A stretch of DNA of 64,000 nt from Streptomyces inusitatus (GTDB taxonomy: Bacteria > Actinomycetota > Actinomycetes > Streptomycetales > Streptomycetaceae), in NCBI RefSeq assembly GCF_014651115.1, contig NZ_BMWG01000024.1, forward strand, positions 1-64,000, given 5' to 3'. The position numbers and the translations under genes are program-made. Shown here piece by piece: positions 50,923 to 59,997 of the stretch (position 1 is its first letter; every line of letters begins with the position of its first letter). The notes under the pieces are model-generated. The model was not told the DNA's origin and made no database searches. It was given only the letters and a program-made list of their open reading frames with translations.

Positions 50923-51807
50923 TCATGGGGAGGCCGGTGAACCCGACTCGCCCGCATGGGGGCTCAGCACATCCGTTCCGACCAGGATGAACAGCGCGAT
51001 CCCCAGCAGCACCCGGTAGATCACGAAGGGCATGAAGCTCTTGGTGGTGATGTACCTCATAAACCATGCGATTACCGCGTATCCCACGAAAAAAGCGACA
51101 ATGGTCGCGAAGATCGTGGGCCCCCAGGACACATGCCCCTCGCCCGCGTCCTTCAGCTCGTACGCGCCGGAGGCGAGCACCGCCGGGATGGCCAGCAGGA
51201 ACGAGTAGCGGGCGGCGGCCTCACGGGTGTAGCCCATCAGCAGTCCGCCGCTGATGGTCGCGCCGGAGCGGGAGACCCCGGGGATGAGGGCCAGGGCCTG
51301 GCAGAAGCCGTAGATCAGACCGTCCCTGACGCTCAGCTCCCGGAGCGTCTTGCGGGGTCTGGCCGCCCGGTGCCGCCCGCCCGACTCGTCGCGGGCGGCG
51401 AGCCGGTCGGCGACGCCGAGGACGACGCCCATGACGATCAGCGTGGTGGCGATCAGCCGCAGATCGCGGAACGGCCCCTCGATCTGGTCCTTGAGCGTGA
51501 CGCCCAGCACCCCGATCGGAATCGATCCGATGATCACCAGCCAGCCCATCCGGGCATCGTGGTCGCTCCGCATGCTCTTGTCGGTGAGCGAGCGGAACCA
51601 GGCGGACAGAATTCTGCCGATGTCCTCGCGGAAATAGATCAGTACGGCGGTCTCGGTGCCGATCTGAGTGATCGCGGTGAATGCCGCACCCGGATCGTGC
51701 CATCCGGCGAACGCGGCGGTGAGCCGCAGATGAGCGCTGGAGGAAATCGGCAGGAATTCGGTCAGCCCCTGGACGAGCCCAAGGATCAGTGCTTCGAACC
51801 ACGACAT
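50923..51807 (-). CDS. uppP: Undecaprenyl-diphosphatase
   Basis: This 294-residue membrane enzyme recycles the lipid carrier for peptidoglycan and confers bacitracin resistance. It has VQGLTEFLPISSSAHLRLTA (first motif, catalytic Glu region, about 13-33) and a second conserved motif, LIPGVSRSGATISGGLLMGY, with about eight membrane helices. A Lys/Arg/Asp-rich loop (AARDESGGRHRAARPRKTLR) sits in the middle. ATG 51807 is well placed. Confidence 0.95.
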   Translation of the reverse strand: MSWFEALILGLVQGLTEFLPISSSAHLRLTAAFAGWHDPGAAFTAITQIGTETAVLIYFREDIGRILSAWFRSLTDKSMRSDHDARMGWLVIIGSIPIGVLGVTLKDQIEGPFRDLRLIATTLIVMGVVLGVADRLAARDESGGRHRAARPRKTLRELSVRDGLIYGFCQALALIPGVSRSGATISGGLLMGYTREAAARYSFLLAIPAVLASGAYELKDAGEGHVSWGPTIFATIVAFFVGYAVIAWFMRYITTKSFMPFVIYRVLLGIALFILVGTDVLSPHAGESGSPASP

Positions 51808-51988
51808 GGAAAACTACGCCACCCAAGAAAAAGTTCATGTCTGACGGCGCGTAGTGATTCCCGTTCATGCGCCAGTGTGTCAGGCAGCGTAGCGTTCCCA
51901 GGTGAACACGGAGTGCCGTGTTGCCTACGGGAAGAGTGCGGTCGTCTGTACGGGGCGCAGCCGGACCGGGTGACGGAGCGACCCTCCG

Positions 51989-52696
51989 TCAGCTCCGGGT
52001 CAGCGCCCGGCGCTTGCGCCAGGCGAGCACAGCCGCCGCCATTCCGGTGATCACGATGAAACCCATGGAGATCAGAAAGGCGGGAGAGGTCGGGGACCCC
52101 GCTCTGGCCCCCGCCACCACGTAAGCCGCCGTATTGGGAATGGACCCCAGAGCCGTGGCCAGCAGAAAAGGCGTATAACCCATACGGGAGACGGCGGCGC
52201 AGTAGTTGGCCGCCGCGAACGGGATGCCGGGGAAGAGCCGTATCGCCAGCATCGAACGGAAACCGTGCCTGCTCAACTGTCCGTCGGCGGCCGTCAGCAC
52301 CTTTCCCCGCAGCAGCGGACGCAGCGCGTCCTGGCCGAGCAGCCGGCCCAGGGTGAAGGCGATCCCCGCGCCCAGCACCGTCCCCGCGAGCGCCGAGACC
52401 AGCCCGGCCTGCGAACCGAAGAGCGCGCCCGCCGCCAGATTCAGCAGCGGCCTCGGAACGAACGCCGCCGTGCACGCCCCGTACGCCACGGCGTACAGCA
52501 CCACCGCCGCCGCGCCGCTCAGCCGGGCCACGGGCCAGCCGTCCGAGAGCAGCCGCTGTGGCTCGTACAGCAGCACCATCGCCCCGGCCGACGCCAGCAT
52601 GAGCATGAGCAGGGAGAACCGCGACCAGGGTGAGAGCAGCACCCGGGAGCAGCGGACGGCGAGACCGGAGGACGGCCTGGGGACGGGCTCGAACAT
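51989..52696 (-). CDS. TVP38/TMEM64 (DedA-like) membrane protein
   Basis: This 235-residue protein has five to six membrane helices. The VTT signature appears in FVPRPLLNLAAGALFGSQAG and SALAGTVLGAGIAFTLGRLL, followed by GFRSMLAIRLFPGIPFAAAN. DedA/TVP38 members include lipid scramblases and phosphatidylethanolamine flippases. It may work in lipid transport near UppP, which is divided from it by only 181 bp. ATG 52696. Confidence 0.87.
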   Translation of the reverse strand: MFEPVPRPSSGLAVRCSRVLLSPWSRFSLLMLMLASAGAMVLLYEPQRLLSDGWPVARLSGAAAVVLYAVAYGACTAAFVPRPLLNLAAGALFGSQAGLVSALAGTVLGAGIAFTLGRLLGQDALRPLLRGKVLTAADGQLSRHGFRSMLAIRLFPGIPFAAANYCAAVSRMGYTPFLLATALGSIPNTAAYVVAGARAGSPTSPAFLISMGFIVITGMAAAVLAWRKRRALTRS

Positions 52697-52861
52697 CCGG
52701 GGAGACTAACCGAAGGCGGATGTGATCGCCGTAATGTGAGCCGCGCTCCCCCTCCTCCCCCTCCTCCCCCTCCTCCCCGTCGGCCGCGCCGGCTCCGGCC
52801 GGGCGGCCCCTCCCGGGAAAACGGCTCGACGTCCGACGCCGGGTCCGAGATCATCGTGAGC

Positions 52862-52993
52862 ATGACCCGGCATGCCTTCCTCGCAGCGCGATCCGCCGTC
52901 GCGGACGCGCCGAAGGCCGCCGTCTTCCTCGCCGCCAGTGCGGCGCTCGCCGCCGCACTCGCCCAGGCGCTGCCCCGCACCGTCCGAGGCTGA
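52862..52993 (+). CDS. Possible small membrane protein (43 residues)
   Basis: This short frame (MTRHAFLAARSAVADAPKAA, then VFLAASAALAAALAQALPRT) has one hydrophobic helix. It is preceded by a GTG/ATG cluster at 52856-52862. It sits in the 390-bp gap before the tuf3-like gene. A CT-rich repeat (CTCCTCCCC units, 52746-52780) lies upstream. Without comparison it is only a candidate. Confidence 0.35.
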   Translation: MTRHAFLAARSAVADAPKAAVFLAASAALAAALAQALPRTVRG

Positions 52994-53089
52994 CCCTTTC
53001 CGGATCGTCCGGCGGGACCCCACAGGGGGAGGGTCGGCAAGGCCTCGGGGTCCTCAGCACGCTTCGCACGACGCATCCGAGGAAGAGCC

Positions 53090-54235
53090 ATGTCCCGTAC
53101 CAAGCCCCACCTGAACATCGGCACCATCGGCCACACCGGCCACGGCAAGACCACACTCACCGCCGCCCTCGCCGAAACCCTCGGCGGCCGGGGAGCCGGA
53201 AGGGCCCTTGAGGAGGCCCGGCGCGGCGGCACCACCGACATCGCCCGTGCCGAGTACGAGACCGACACCCGCCACTACGCCCACATCGACCTCCCGGGCC
53301 GCGCCGACCTCATCGAGAACATGGCCGCCGGGGCCGCCCGGCTCGACGGGGCGATCCTCGTGGTCTCCGCGCCCGACGGCGTCATGCCGCAGACCGCCGA
53401 ACACGTCCTGCTCGCCCGCCAAGCCGGCGTCGACCATGTGGTCGTCGCGCTCAACAAGGCCGAAGCGGCCGACGACGAACCGGCCGACCTGGTCGAACGG
53501 GAGGTCCGCGAGCTGCTCACCGCCCACGGGTACGGCGGCGGCACCACCCCGGTGGTCCGCGTCTCCGCGCTCCGGGCGCTGGAGGGCGACCCCCGCTGGA
53601 CCGCCTCCGTCGAGGCGCTCCTCGACGCCGTCGACACCTATGTGCCGATCCCGGTGCGCTCCACCGGCGCGCCCTTCCTCCTTCCGGTGGAGGGCGTGCT
53701 CACCGTCGCCGGACGCGGCACCGCCGTCACCGGAGCCGTCGAACGCGGCACCGTGCGCGTCGGTGACCGCGTCGAGCTGCTGGGCCCCGGGCTGGAGACG
53801 GTCGTCACCGCTCTGGAGACCTTCGGCACACCCCTGGAGTCCGCCGAGGCCGGCGACGACGTCGCCCTGTTCCTGCCCGGCCTGCCCGTGGGCGTCCTCC
53901 ATCGGGGACACACGGTCGCCGCCCCCGGCAGCGTCACCCCCGGCAGGCGCTTCACCGCGCGGGTGCAGCTCCTCCCCGCCCACGAGGGCGGCCGTACGGC
54001 CCCGATCGCCACCGGCCGCCGACCGAGGTTCCTCCTCCGTACCGCGGGGGTCACCGGCGGCGTCGACCTCGGCGGGAACGCCGGGAACGCCGGGAACGGC
54101 ACCGCCCGGCCCGGCGAAACGGTCTCCATGACCGTGGAGCTGGACCGCGCCCTCCCCCTGGAGCCCGGACTCGGCTTCGCCGTCCGCGAGGACGGCCGAA
54201 CCGTCGGCGCGGGCACCGTCACCGCGCTCCTGTAG
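53090..54235 (+). CDS. tuf3: Divergent elongation factor Tu paralogue, Tuf3-like, with altered GTPase residues
   Basis: This 381-residue protein begins RTKPHLNIGTIGHTGHGKTT (P-loop 14-21). It shows the EF-Tu domain I-II-III pattern with GAILVVSAPDGVMPQTAEHV, VPIPVRSTGAPFLLPVEGVL and TAVTGAVERGTVRVGDRVE. Key residues differ from canonical EF-Tu. Switch II DCPGH becomes DLPGR, so the catalytic His (E. coli H84) is Arg71. NKCD becomes NKAE (N122-E125). The switch I segment before RGGTTD is short. From memory it matches the third tuf gene of Streptomyces (tuf3), induced during stress. The protein is probably a poor GTPase. The gene is monocistronic after a 390-bp gap. Confidence 0.85.
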   Translation: MSRTKPHLNIGTIGHTGHGKTTLTAALAETLGGRGAGRALEEARRGGTTDIARAEYETDTRHYAHIDLPGRADLIENMAAGAARLDGAILVVSAPDGVMPQTAEHVLLARQAGVDHVVVALNKAEAADDEPADLVEREVRELLTAHGYGGGTTPVVRVSALRALEGDPRWTASVEALLDAVDTYVPIPVRSTGAPFLLPVEGVLTVAGRGTAVTGAVERGTVRVGDRVELLGPGLETVVTALETFGTPLESAEAGDDVALFLPGLPVGVLHRGHTVAAPGSVTPGRRFTARVQLLPAHEGGRTAPIATGRRPRFLLRTAGVTGGVDLGGNAGNAGNGTARPGETVSMTVELDRALPLEPGLGFAVREDGRTVGAGTVTALL

Positions 54236-54312
54236 GGGAGGGGCCCGCCGCGCGCTCCGCCTCCCGCGCACCCCGGGGGAGGCGGAGCCGCCCGGCGTAC
54301 GACAATGGGGCC

Positions 54313-55158
54313 GTGGACGAGCCCGTACCCGTGACCCGGCCGGTGGATCACGGCACCGCCAAACTGATGCCCGACGTCGACCGGGCACGCGCCTGGCTGC
54401 TGACCGTGGACGGCGCGCCCCAGTCGTACGTCGACCTGGACGACCCCACCGACCTGGAGTTCGAGTACACCCGGCGGCTCGCCCATGTCATCGACTGCCA
54501 CGCCCCCGCCGGGGAGCCGCTCGACGTGCTCCACCTCGGCGGCGGCGCGCTGACCCTGCCGCGCTATGTCGCCGCCACCCGGCCCGGCTCCCGCCAGCAG
54601 GTCGTGGAGGCGGACCGAGGACTCCTCGCGCTGGTGACGGAGGTGCTGCCGCTGCCCGAGGGCTCCGCGACCGAGCTGCACACCGCCGACGCCCGGGAGT
54701 GGATCGAGCGGGCCCCCGCCGACTGTGCCGACATCGTCGTCGCCGATGTCTTCAGCGGCTCACGGATCCCCGCGCAGCTCACCTCGGTCGAGTACGCGCG
54801 CGCCGCCGACCGGGTGCTCCGCCCCGGCGGCGTCCACGCGGCCAATCTCGCCGACGGCGCGCCCTTCGGCTTCCTCCGGTCCCAGCTCGCGACCTTCGGG
54901 GCGGTCTTCCCGCAGCTCGCGCTGATCGCGGAGCCCGCCGTACTGCGCGGCCGTCGCTTCGGCAATGTCGTGCTGCTCGCCTCGCACACCCCCGTCGACC
55001 TCGCGGCGCTGTCCCGCCTCGCCGCGGCCGACCCCTTCCCGGCGCGGGTCGAGGACGGCCCCGCGATCGCCCGGCTGGCGGGCGGCGCGTCCCCCGTGGT
55101 GGACCTGGACGCGCGGGCGTCCCCGGAGCCGCCCGCCGGCTCCTTCGGCATCGGCTGA
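54313..55158 (+). CDS. Spermidine synthase-like SAM-dependent methyltransferase
   Basis: This 281-residue Rossmann protein: LDVLHLGGGALTLPRYVAAT (SAM loop), VVEADRGLLALVTEVLPL, DAREWIERAPADCADIVVAD and RPGGVHAANLADGAPFGF. The pattern is the spermidine synthase/SpeE-like group, but polyamine-pocket residues (GGGD) are changed to GGGA. It may be a methyltransferase of unknown substrate. GTG 54313. It follows the tuf3-like gene by 77 bp, a possible co-transcript. Confidence 0.82.
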   Translation: MDEPVPVTRPVDHGTAKLMPDVDRARAWLLTVDGAPQSYVDLDDPTDLEFEYTRRLAHVIDCHAPAGEPLDVLHLGGGALTLPRYVAATRPGSRQQVVEADRGLLALVTEVLPLPEGSATELHTADAREWIERAPADCADIVVADVFSGSRIPAQLTSVEYARAADRVLRPGGVHAANLADGAPFGFLRSQLATFGAVFPQLALIAEPAVLRGRRFGNVVLLASHTPVDLAALSRLAAADPFPARVEDGPAIARLAGGASPVVDLDARASPEPPAGSFGIG

Positions 55159-55179
55159 CCGGGACAGGGACGGCGACCG

Positions 55180-56211
55180 TCAGTTCGTCGCCTTCCCCGC
55201 CGTCCGGAGCGTGCTCAGGATCCGCAGGATCGTCGCGTCCGGAATCTCGTCCGGGACGCCCTTGGCGGCGTAGAGCACCCAGGTCCGGAACTCGCCCGTG
55301 GCGTCCTTGAAGGTGAAGGCGACCGACTTGCCGTCGGTGGCGCACTTCGAGGTCTTCCGCACCCCGGTCGCCGTCGCCGTGGAGATGCTCCCCTTCAGCC
55401 CGGACGCGGTGGTGTGGGGCTTGGCCGGGGTGATCTCGACGGTGCCCTTGGGCTCCTTCTGCGCGTACGCGCCCCACACCCAGATGCCCGCCTCGTTGTA
55501 GGCGGCGGTCTGGGTGTCCTTGGCCCCCTTGCCGCCCTTGGTGCCGGCCGAGGCCAGCCCCGAGGTCTCCGGGACCCCGTCCTTGTTCGCGTCGGCGGTG
55601 CACCAGGAGGGGGCGAGATGGGCCGGGGCCGACATGGTGACCAGCGGAACACCGCCGCCCTTCTTCTGGTCCTCCAGGAAGGTGCTCATCCCCGATGAGG
55701 GGACCTCCCACTCCGCCGGGACGTCGAACCGGGTGCCGTGCTTGGGATTGGTGACGACCTTCCAGCCCTTGACCGTCGGTACGGCGTCCGCGTCCGTCGC
55801 GCTGCGCGGATTCTCCTCCGTGGCGGTGGCGGTGGCCGTGACGGCAGGGTCGTCGCCCGGCTCGGACGGCGCCGGGTCCGAGGCGGCGGCGACGCCGCCC
55901 TTGCCGGACGAGGGCTCCCCGTCCGGCGCTCCGCCGTCCTTGAGCACGACCGCCCAGGTGACGGCCGCCGCGGCGACCACGGCCGTGGCGGCGACGGCCG
56001 CGATCAGCGCGGTCCGCCTCCGCCCCTCACGCGGCGGCCGGGGGCCGCCCACCGGGGGCCCGGCGGCGTACGACGCGACGGTCGGCGCCGTATAGGGGTT
56101 GGGCTGCTGATATCCCGGCTGGAGGTAGGGATTCGCGGGCTGTCCCGGCTGCTGGTACGGGTTGGGCTGCTGCGGGTTCTGGCCCCCGGGCGGCTGCTGT
56201 TCTGGCCACAT
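55180..56211 (-). CDS. Membrane-anchored extracytoplasmic protein, Pro/Gln-rich N-terminus
   Basis: This 343-residue protein has a cytoplasmic Pro/Asn/Gln-rich tail (PQQPNPYQQPGQPANPYLQP). One membrane helix follows (about 68-88; TALIAAVAATAVVAAAAVTW), then a Ser/Thr/Asp linker and an extracytoplasmic domain (about 145-340) with HGTRFDVPAEWEVPSSGMST and SWCTADANKDGVPETSGLAS. Two cysteines (SWC, KCA) may bond. Many Streptomyces secreted proteins share this layout; function unknown. Its start is separated from the divergent hotdog gene by 116 bp. ATG 56211. Confidence 0.75.
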   Translation of the reverse strand: MWPEQQPPGGQNPQQPNPYQQPGQPANPYLQPGYQQPNPYTAPTVASYAAGPPVGGPRPPREGRRRTALIAAVAATAVVAAAAVTWAVVLKDGGAPDGEPSSGKGGVAAASDPAPSEPGDDPAVTATATATEENPRSATDADAVPTVKGWKVVTNPKHGTRFDVPAEWEVPSSGMSTFLEDQKKGGGVPLVTMSAPAHLAPSWCTADANKDGVPETSGLASAGTKGGKGAKDTQTAAYNEAGIWVWGAYAQKEPKGTVEITPAKPHTTASGLKGSISTATATGVRKTSKCATDGKSVAFTFKDATGEFRTWVLYAAKGVPDEIPDATILRILSTLRTAGKATN

Positions 56212-56327
56212 GGCCAGTAACCATAGTTCGTGCCGCCGAAGTTCCGGACGTTCGCCGTGTGCCGACCGCTTCCCGGGGCGCGGGAGGGGATGGCCAAGTC
56301 GGCTACCCGTCGGTAACATCTGCCGCC

Positions 56328-56780
56328 ATGAGCGCTGATCAGATGTCCGTCGGCGAGATGCTCGCCGCGACCGTCCCCATGGCCAAAACCCTCAATCTGG
56401 AGTTCCTGGAGACCACGGCCGAGCGCGCGGTGCTGAGACTGCCGGACCAGAAGGACTTCCACAACCACGTCGGCGGGCCCCACGCCGGCGCGATGTTCAC
56501 CCTCGCCGAGTCCGCGAGCGGCGCGATCGTCCTCGCCGCCTTCGGGAAGCTGCTGGACCGGGCCGTGCCGCTCGCCGTCAAGGCCGAGATCGGCTACAAG
56601 AAGCTCGCGATGGGCGAGGTGACGGCGACCGCGACCCTCGGCAGGCCGATCGCCGACATCGTCGCCGAACTGGACGCCGGCGGCCGCCCGGAGTTCCCCG
56701 TCGACATCGCCATCCGGCGCGCGGACGGCGCGGTCACCGGCGAGATGTCCATTCTCTGGACCCTGCGTCCGCACTCCTGA
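56328..56780 (+). CDS. Hotdog-fold thioesterase-like protein (PaaI/DUF4442)
   Basis: This 150-residue hotdog protein: LNLEFLETTAERAVLRLPDQ, then DFHNHVGGPHAGAMFTLAES (the HNHVGGPHAGA active-site-like loop), ASGAIVLAAFG and IGYKKLAMGEVTATATLG. It would hydrolyse acyl-CoA or act as a dehydratase-like hotdog. ATG 56328 begins MSADQMSVGEMLAAT. Downstream is the gamma carbonic anhydrase gene, 63 bp away and in the same direction. Substrate unknown. Confidence 0.83.
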   Translation: MSADQMSVGEMLAATVPMAKTLNLEFLETTAERAVLRLPDQKDFHNHVGGPHAGAMFTLAESASGAIVLAAFGKLLDRAVPLAVKAEIGYKKLAMGEVTATATLGRPIADIVAELDAGGRPEFPVDIAIRRADGAVTGEMSILWTLRPHS

Positions 56781-56843
56781 TCATCCGCTGGGTAGGCTGC
56801 CCGGCGTGCGCCGGAGGGGCGCGCGCCGGGAGGGGAGCTGACC

Positions 56844-57377
56844 ATGGCGGCCGGGGCGTGGATCGCGGGAGTGGGCGGGCTGGAGCCGGAGATCGCGGCG
56901 GAGGCGTTCACCGCTCATGGCTCGGTCGTCGTCGGTGAGGTCTCGCTGGCCCCGGGGGCGAGCGTCTGGTACCACGCGGTGCTCCGGGCCGACTGCGGCC
57001 CGATCGTCATCGGGGCCGACTCCAACATCCAGGACAACTGCACGGTCCATGTCGACCCCGGCTTTCCGGTGACCGTGGGCGAGCGGGTCTCCGTGGGCCA
57101 CAACGCGGTCCTGCACGGCTGTGAGATCGAGGACGACGTACTGATCGGCATGGGCGCGACCGTGCTCAACGGCGCGCACATCGGGGCCGGTTCGCTCGTC
57201 GCCGCCCAGGCGCTGGTGCCGCAGGGCATGCGGGTCCCGCCGGGCTCCCTGGTCGCGGGCGTGCCCGCGAAGGTCAGACGGGAGCTGACCGAGGAGGAGC
57301 GGGCCGGGATCACCCGTAACGCCGCCCTGTACCGGGAGCTGGCCGCCGCGCACCGCGAAGCCGCCCCGGAACGATAG
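56844..57377 (+). CDS. Gamma-type carbonic anhydrase family protein
   Basis: This 177-residue left-handed beta-helix protein has ASVWYHAVLRADCGPIVIGA, then NIQDNCTVHVDPGFPV, GERVSVGHNAVLHGCEIEDD and LIGMGATVLNGAHIGAGSLV. The three metal His residues (CTVH, VGHN, VLHG) are present, the pattern of gamma carbonic anhydrases and CaiE/PaaY homologues. ATG 56844 has GGGAGGGGAG upstream. A C-terminal helix (RAGITRNAALYRELAAAHRE) packs on the trimer. Confidence 0.9.
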   Translation: MAAGAWIAGVGGLEPEIAAEAFTAHGSVVVGEVSLAPGASVWYHAVLRADCGPIVIGADSNIQDNCTVHVDPGFPVTVGERVSVGHNAVLHGCEIEDDVLIGMGATVLNGAHIGAGSLVAAQALVPQGMRVPPGSLVAGVPAKVRRELTEEERAGITRNAALYRELAAAHREAAPER

Positions 57378-57471
57378 AAAGCAATCAGATTCGGCCAAGA
57401 CCCCTCTATACGTGGCCGATGAATGATCATTAACGTGGTGTGCGTACTCCGTTACCGCCGAGGGAGCGTTC

Positions 57472-58698
57472 ATGGTCACCGCACAGCAGATTCCCGACAT
57501 TCTGTCGCCCGAGTTCGCCGAGGACCCCTACCCGGTGTACCGCGCGATGCGCGAGAGCGCCCCCCTCCTGTGGCACGAGCCCACCCAGAGCTATCTCCTC
57601 TCCCGCTACGCGGACATCGAGCGCGCCTTCAAGGACAAGGAGTCGCTCTACACCACCGACAACTACGACTGGCAGATCGAACCCGTCCATGGCAAAACGA
57701 TTCTCCAGCTCAGCGGGCGTGAGCACTCGGTACGCCGGGCCCTGGTCGCCCCCGCCTTCCGGGGCGCGGATCTGCGGGAGAAGTTCCTCCCCGTCATCGA
57801 GCGCAACGCCGACGAACTGATCGACGCCTTCCGCGACAGCGGCGAGACCGACCTCGTACGGTCCTTCGCCACCCGCTTCCCCGTCAATGTCATCGCCGAC
57901 ATGCTCGGCCTCGACAAGGCCGACCACGAGCGGTTCCACGGCTGGTACACCGCCGTCATCGCCTTCCTCGGCAACCTCGCCGGAGACCCGGAGGTCGCGG
58001 CGGCGGGCGAGCGCACCCGCCTCGAATTCGCCGAGTACATGTTCCCGGTCATCCGCGAGCGCCGCGAGAACCTCGGCGACGATCTGCTCTCCACCCTCTG
58101 CGCCGCCGAGATCGACGGGGTGCGGATGAACGACGAGGACATCAAGGCCTTCTGCAGCCTGCTGCTCGCGGCCGGCGGCGACACCACCGACAAGGCGATC
58201 GCCGGAATCTTCGCCAATCTGCTCGCCCATCCCGAGCAGCTCGCCGCCGTGCGCGAGGACCGGAGCCTGATCGACCGGGCCTTCGCCGAGACGCTGCGGT
58301 ACACCCCGCCGGTCCATATGATCATGCGCCAGACGGCGGCCGAGGTGACCGTCAGCGGTGGCGTCATCCCCGCCGGATCCACCGTGACCTGTCTGATCGG
58401 ATCCGCCAACCGGGACGGCGAGCGCTACCGCGACCCGGACTCCTTCGACATCTTCCGCGACGACCTCAACGCGTCCACGGCCTTCTCCGCCGCCGCCGAC
58501 CATCTGGCCTTCGCGCTCGGCCGCCACTTCTGCGTCGGGGCGCTGCTCGCCAAGGCCGAGGTGGAGATCGGCGTCGGACGCCTTCTCGACGCCATGCCCG
58601 ATCTGCGGCTCGCCGACGGCTTCGAACCCGCGGAGCAGGGCGTCTTCACCCGGGGCCCGGTCTCGCTGCCGGTGCGGTTCACCCCCGTACGGGACTGA
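57472..58698 (+). CDS. Cytochrome P450
   Basis: This 408-residue P450 has the I-helix oxygen motif AGGDTTDKA, K-helix ETLR (AFAETLRYTPP) and the heme ligand in FALGRHFCVGALLAKAE (C354). Length and the FALGRHFC form fit bacterial class I P450s, which use ferredoxin for electrons; no ferredoxin gene is adjacent. ATG 57472 has GAGGGAG upstream. It converges with the conservon P450, 21 bp apart, with a shared inverted repeat. Substrate unknown. Confidence 0.93.
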   Translation: MVTAQQIPDILSPEFAEDPYPVYRAMRESAPLLWHEPTQSYLLSRYADIERAFKDKESLYTTDNYDWQIEPVHGKTILQLSGREHSVRRALVAPAFRGADLREKFLPVIERNADELIDAFRDSGETDLVRSFATRFPVNVIADMLGLDKADHERFHGWYTAVIAFLGNLAGDPEVAAAGERTRLEFAEYMFPVIRERRENLGDDLLSTLCAAEIDGVRMNDEDIKAFCSLLLAAGGDTTDKAIAGIFANLLAHPEQLAAVREDRSLIDRAFAETLRYTPPVHMIMRQTAAEVTVSGGVIPAGSTVTCLIGSANRDGERYRDPDSFDIFRDDLNASTAFSAAADHLAFALGRHFCVGALLAKAEVEIGVGRLLDAMPDLRLADGFEPAEQGVFTRGPVSLPVRFTPVRD

Positions 58699-58708
58699 GC
58701 CGGCCGCT

Positions 58709-58750
58709 CCCCGTGAGCCTCACCGCACCACCGGGGTGAAGCTCACGGGG
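58709..58750. terminator. Inverted repeat between the two convergent P450 genes
   Basis: CCCCGTGAGC (58709-58718) and GCTCACGGGG (58741-58750) form a perfect 10-bp stem. The right arm overlaps the last codons of the minus-strand P450. It lies 10 bases after the stop of the plus-strand P450, so it may terminate both transcripts. Confidence 0.65.
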
Positions 58751-59997
58751 AGCGCGGTCAGCCCCCGCATCCAGATCGACGGACGCCAGGTCAGCTCCTC
58801 CGGCTCCACCGCCAGCACCACGTCGGGCAGCCGCTCCAGCAGCGTCTCGACCGCCGTACGGGCGATGACGTCGGCGAGCAGCGGCGCGGGATAGGGGCAG
58901 CGGTGCTCGCCGTTGCTGAAGGAGAGATGGGCGGAGTTCTCCGCGCCGATATGGCCCTCGGGCCAGATCTGCGGATCGGTGTTGGCCGCCGCGAGCCCCA
59001 GCACCAGACAGTCCCCGGCCCGGATCTGACGGCCGCCGAGCTGGGTGTCGCGCACCGCCCACCGGCCGATGAAGTTCTGGGTGGGGGTGTCCAGCCAGAG
59101 CACCTCGTTCAGCGCCTGGCCGACGCTGAGCCGGCCGCCGGAGACATTGAGCGCGAAGCGGTCGTCGGTCAGCAGCAGTCGCAGCGAGTTGCAGATCCAG
59201 TTGGCGGTCGGCTGCTGGGCCGCCGCGATGATCGAGATCAGATCCTGGACGATCTCCTCGTCCGTCAGCCCGGCCGGATGGGTCAGCATCCGCGAGGTGA
59301 CGTCCGGCCCGGGCGCGGCCCGCTTCTCCTTGACCAGCCGCTGGATCCGCTCGGCGACCCTGCCGTACGCGGCCACCGGGTCGTCGCCCTCCCGGGCGTC
59401 CAGGGAGATCCGCAGATCGGTCACCAGATGCTCGGTGTCCTCGCCGCCGGCCGGCATTCCGCACATCTGGACGGCCGCCCGCATCGGCAGGGCATGGGCG
59501 TACGAGGCCATCAGCTCGGCCCGCCCGCTGCCCGCGAAGGAGTCGATCAGCTGATGCGCGATCGACCGGCACCACTGGGCCAGCTCGAACTGGTCGACGC
59601 CCTCCTCCAGCGCCTGGGTGATCACACCCGCCCGGCGCTGGTGCTCGGCCCCCTCGGTGAACAGCACCGACGGCTGATGGCCGACGTACGGCATCAGCGG
59701 CCAGTCGGGCGGGATGACCGGCCACTGGTTCCAGCGCCGGGAGTCACGGGCGAACAGCTCGTCGTGGGCGGTGACATAGGTGACCTCGGCATAGCCGAGC
59801 ACCAGCCACGCCGGAACATTGCCGTCCAGCACGATCGGCGCGACCGCGCCGTGCTCCCGGCGCATCGTCCGGTACAGCTCCGACGGCGACTGCTGGTACT
59901 CAAGACCGCTGAGGGGGACCGCGCCCTGATGGGCCGGGCAGCCCGGGGGCGGTGTGCCCCCGGACGGACGGGGATCGGATCCGGTGAGTTCGGTCAT
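58720..59997 (-). CDS. cvnE: Conservon cytochrome P450 lacking EXXR (CYP157-like)
   Basis: This 425-residue P450 ends the conservon. The heme Cys is in FSNGEHRCPYPAPLLAD (C367). The K-helix EXXR is replaced by E298-V-L-W301 in LNEVLWLDTPTQN, so the invariant Arg is Trp. The I-helix reads AAAQQPTANW rather than AGGDT. The CYP157 family of Streptomyces conservons is known for losing EXXR while keeping only the Cys. Start ATG 59997 overlaps the GTPase stop. Its role in the conservon is unclear: sensing or redox output rather than ordinary monooxygenation is possible. Confidence 0.92.
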   Translation of the reverse strand: MTELTGSDPRPSGGTPPPGCPAHQGAVPLSGLEYQQSPSELYRTMRREHGAVAPIVLDGNVPAWLVLGYAEVTYVTAHDELFARDSRRWNQWPVIPPDWPLMPYVGHQPSVLFTEGAEHQRRAGVITQALEEGVDQFELAQWCRSIAHQLIDSFAGSGRAELMASYAHALPMRAAVQMCGMPAGGEDTEHLVTDLRISLDAREGDDPVAAYGRVAERIQRLVKEKRAAPGPDVTSRMLTHPAGLTDEEIVQDLISIIAAAQQPTANWICNSLRLLLTDDRFALNVSGGRLSVGQALNEVLWLDTPTQNFIGRWAVRDTQLGGRQIRAGDCLVLGLAAANTDPQIWPEGHIGAENSAHLSFSNGEHRCPYPAPLLADVIARTAVETLLERLPDVVLAVEPEELTWRPSIWMRGLTALPVSFTPVVR

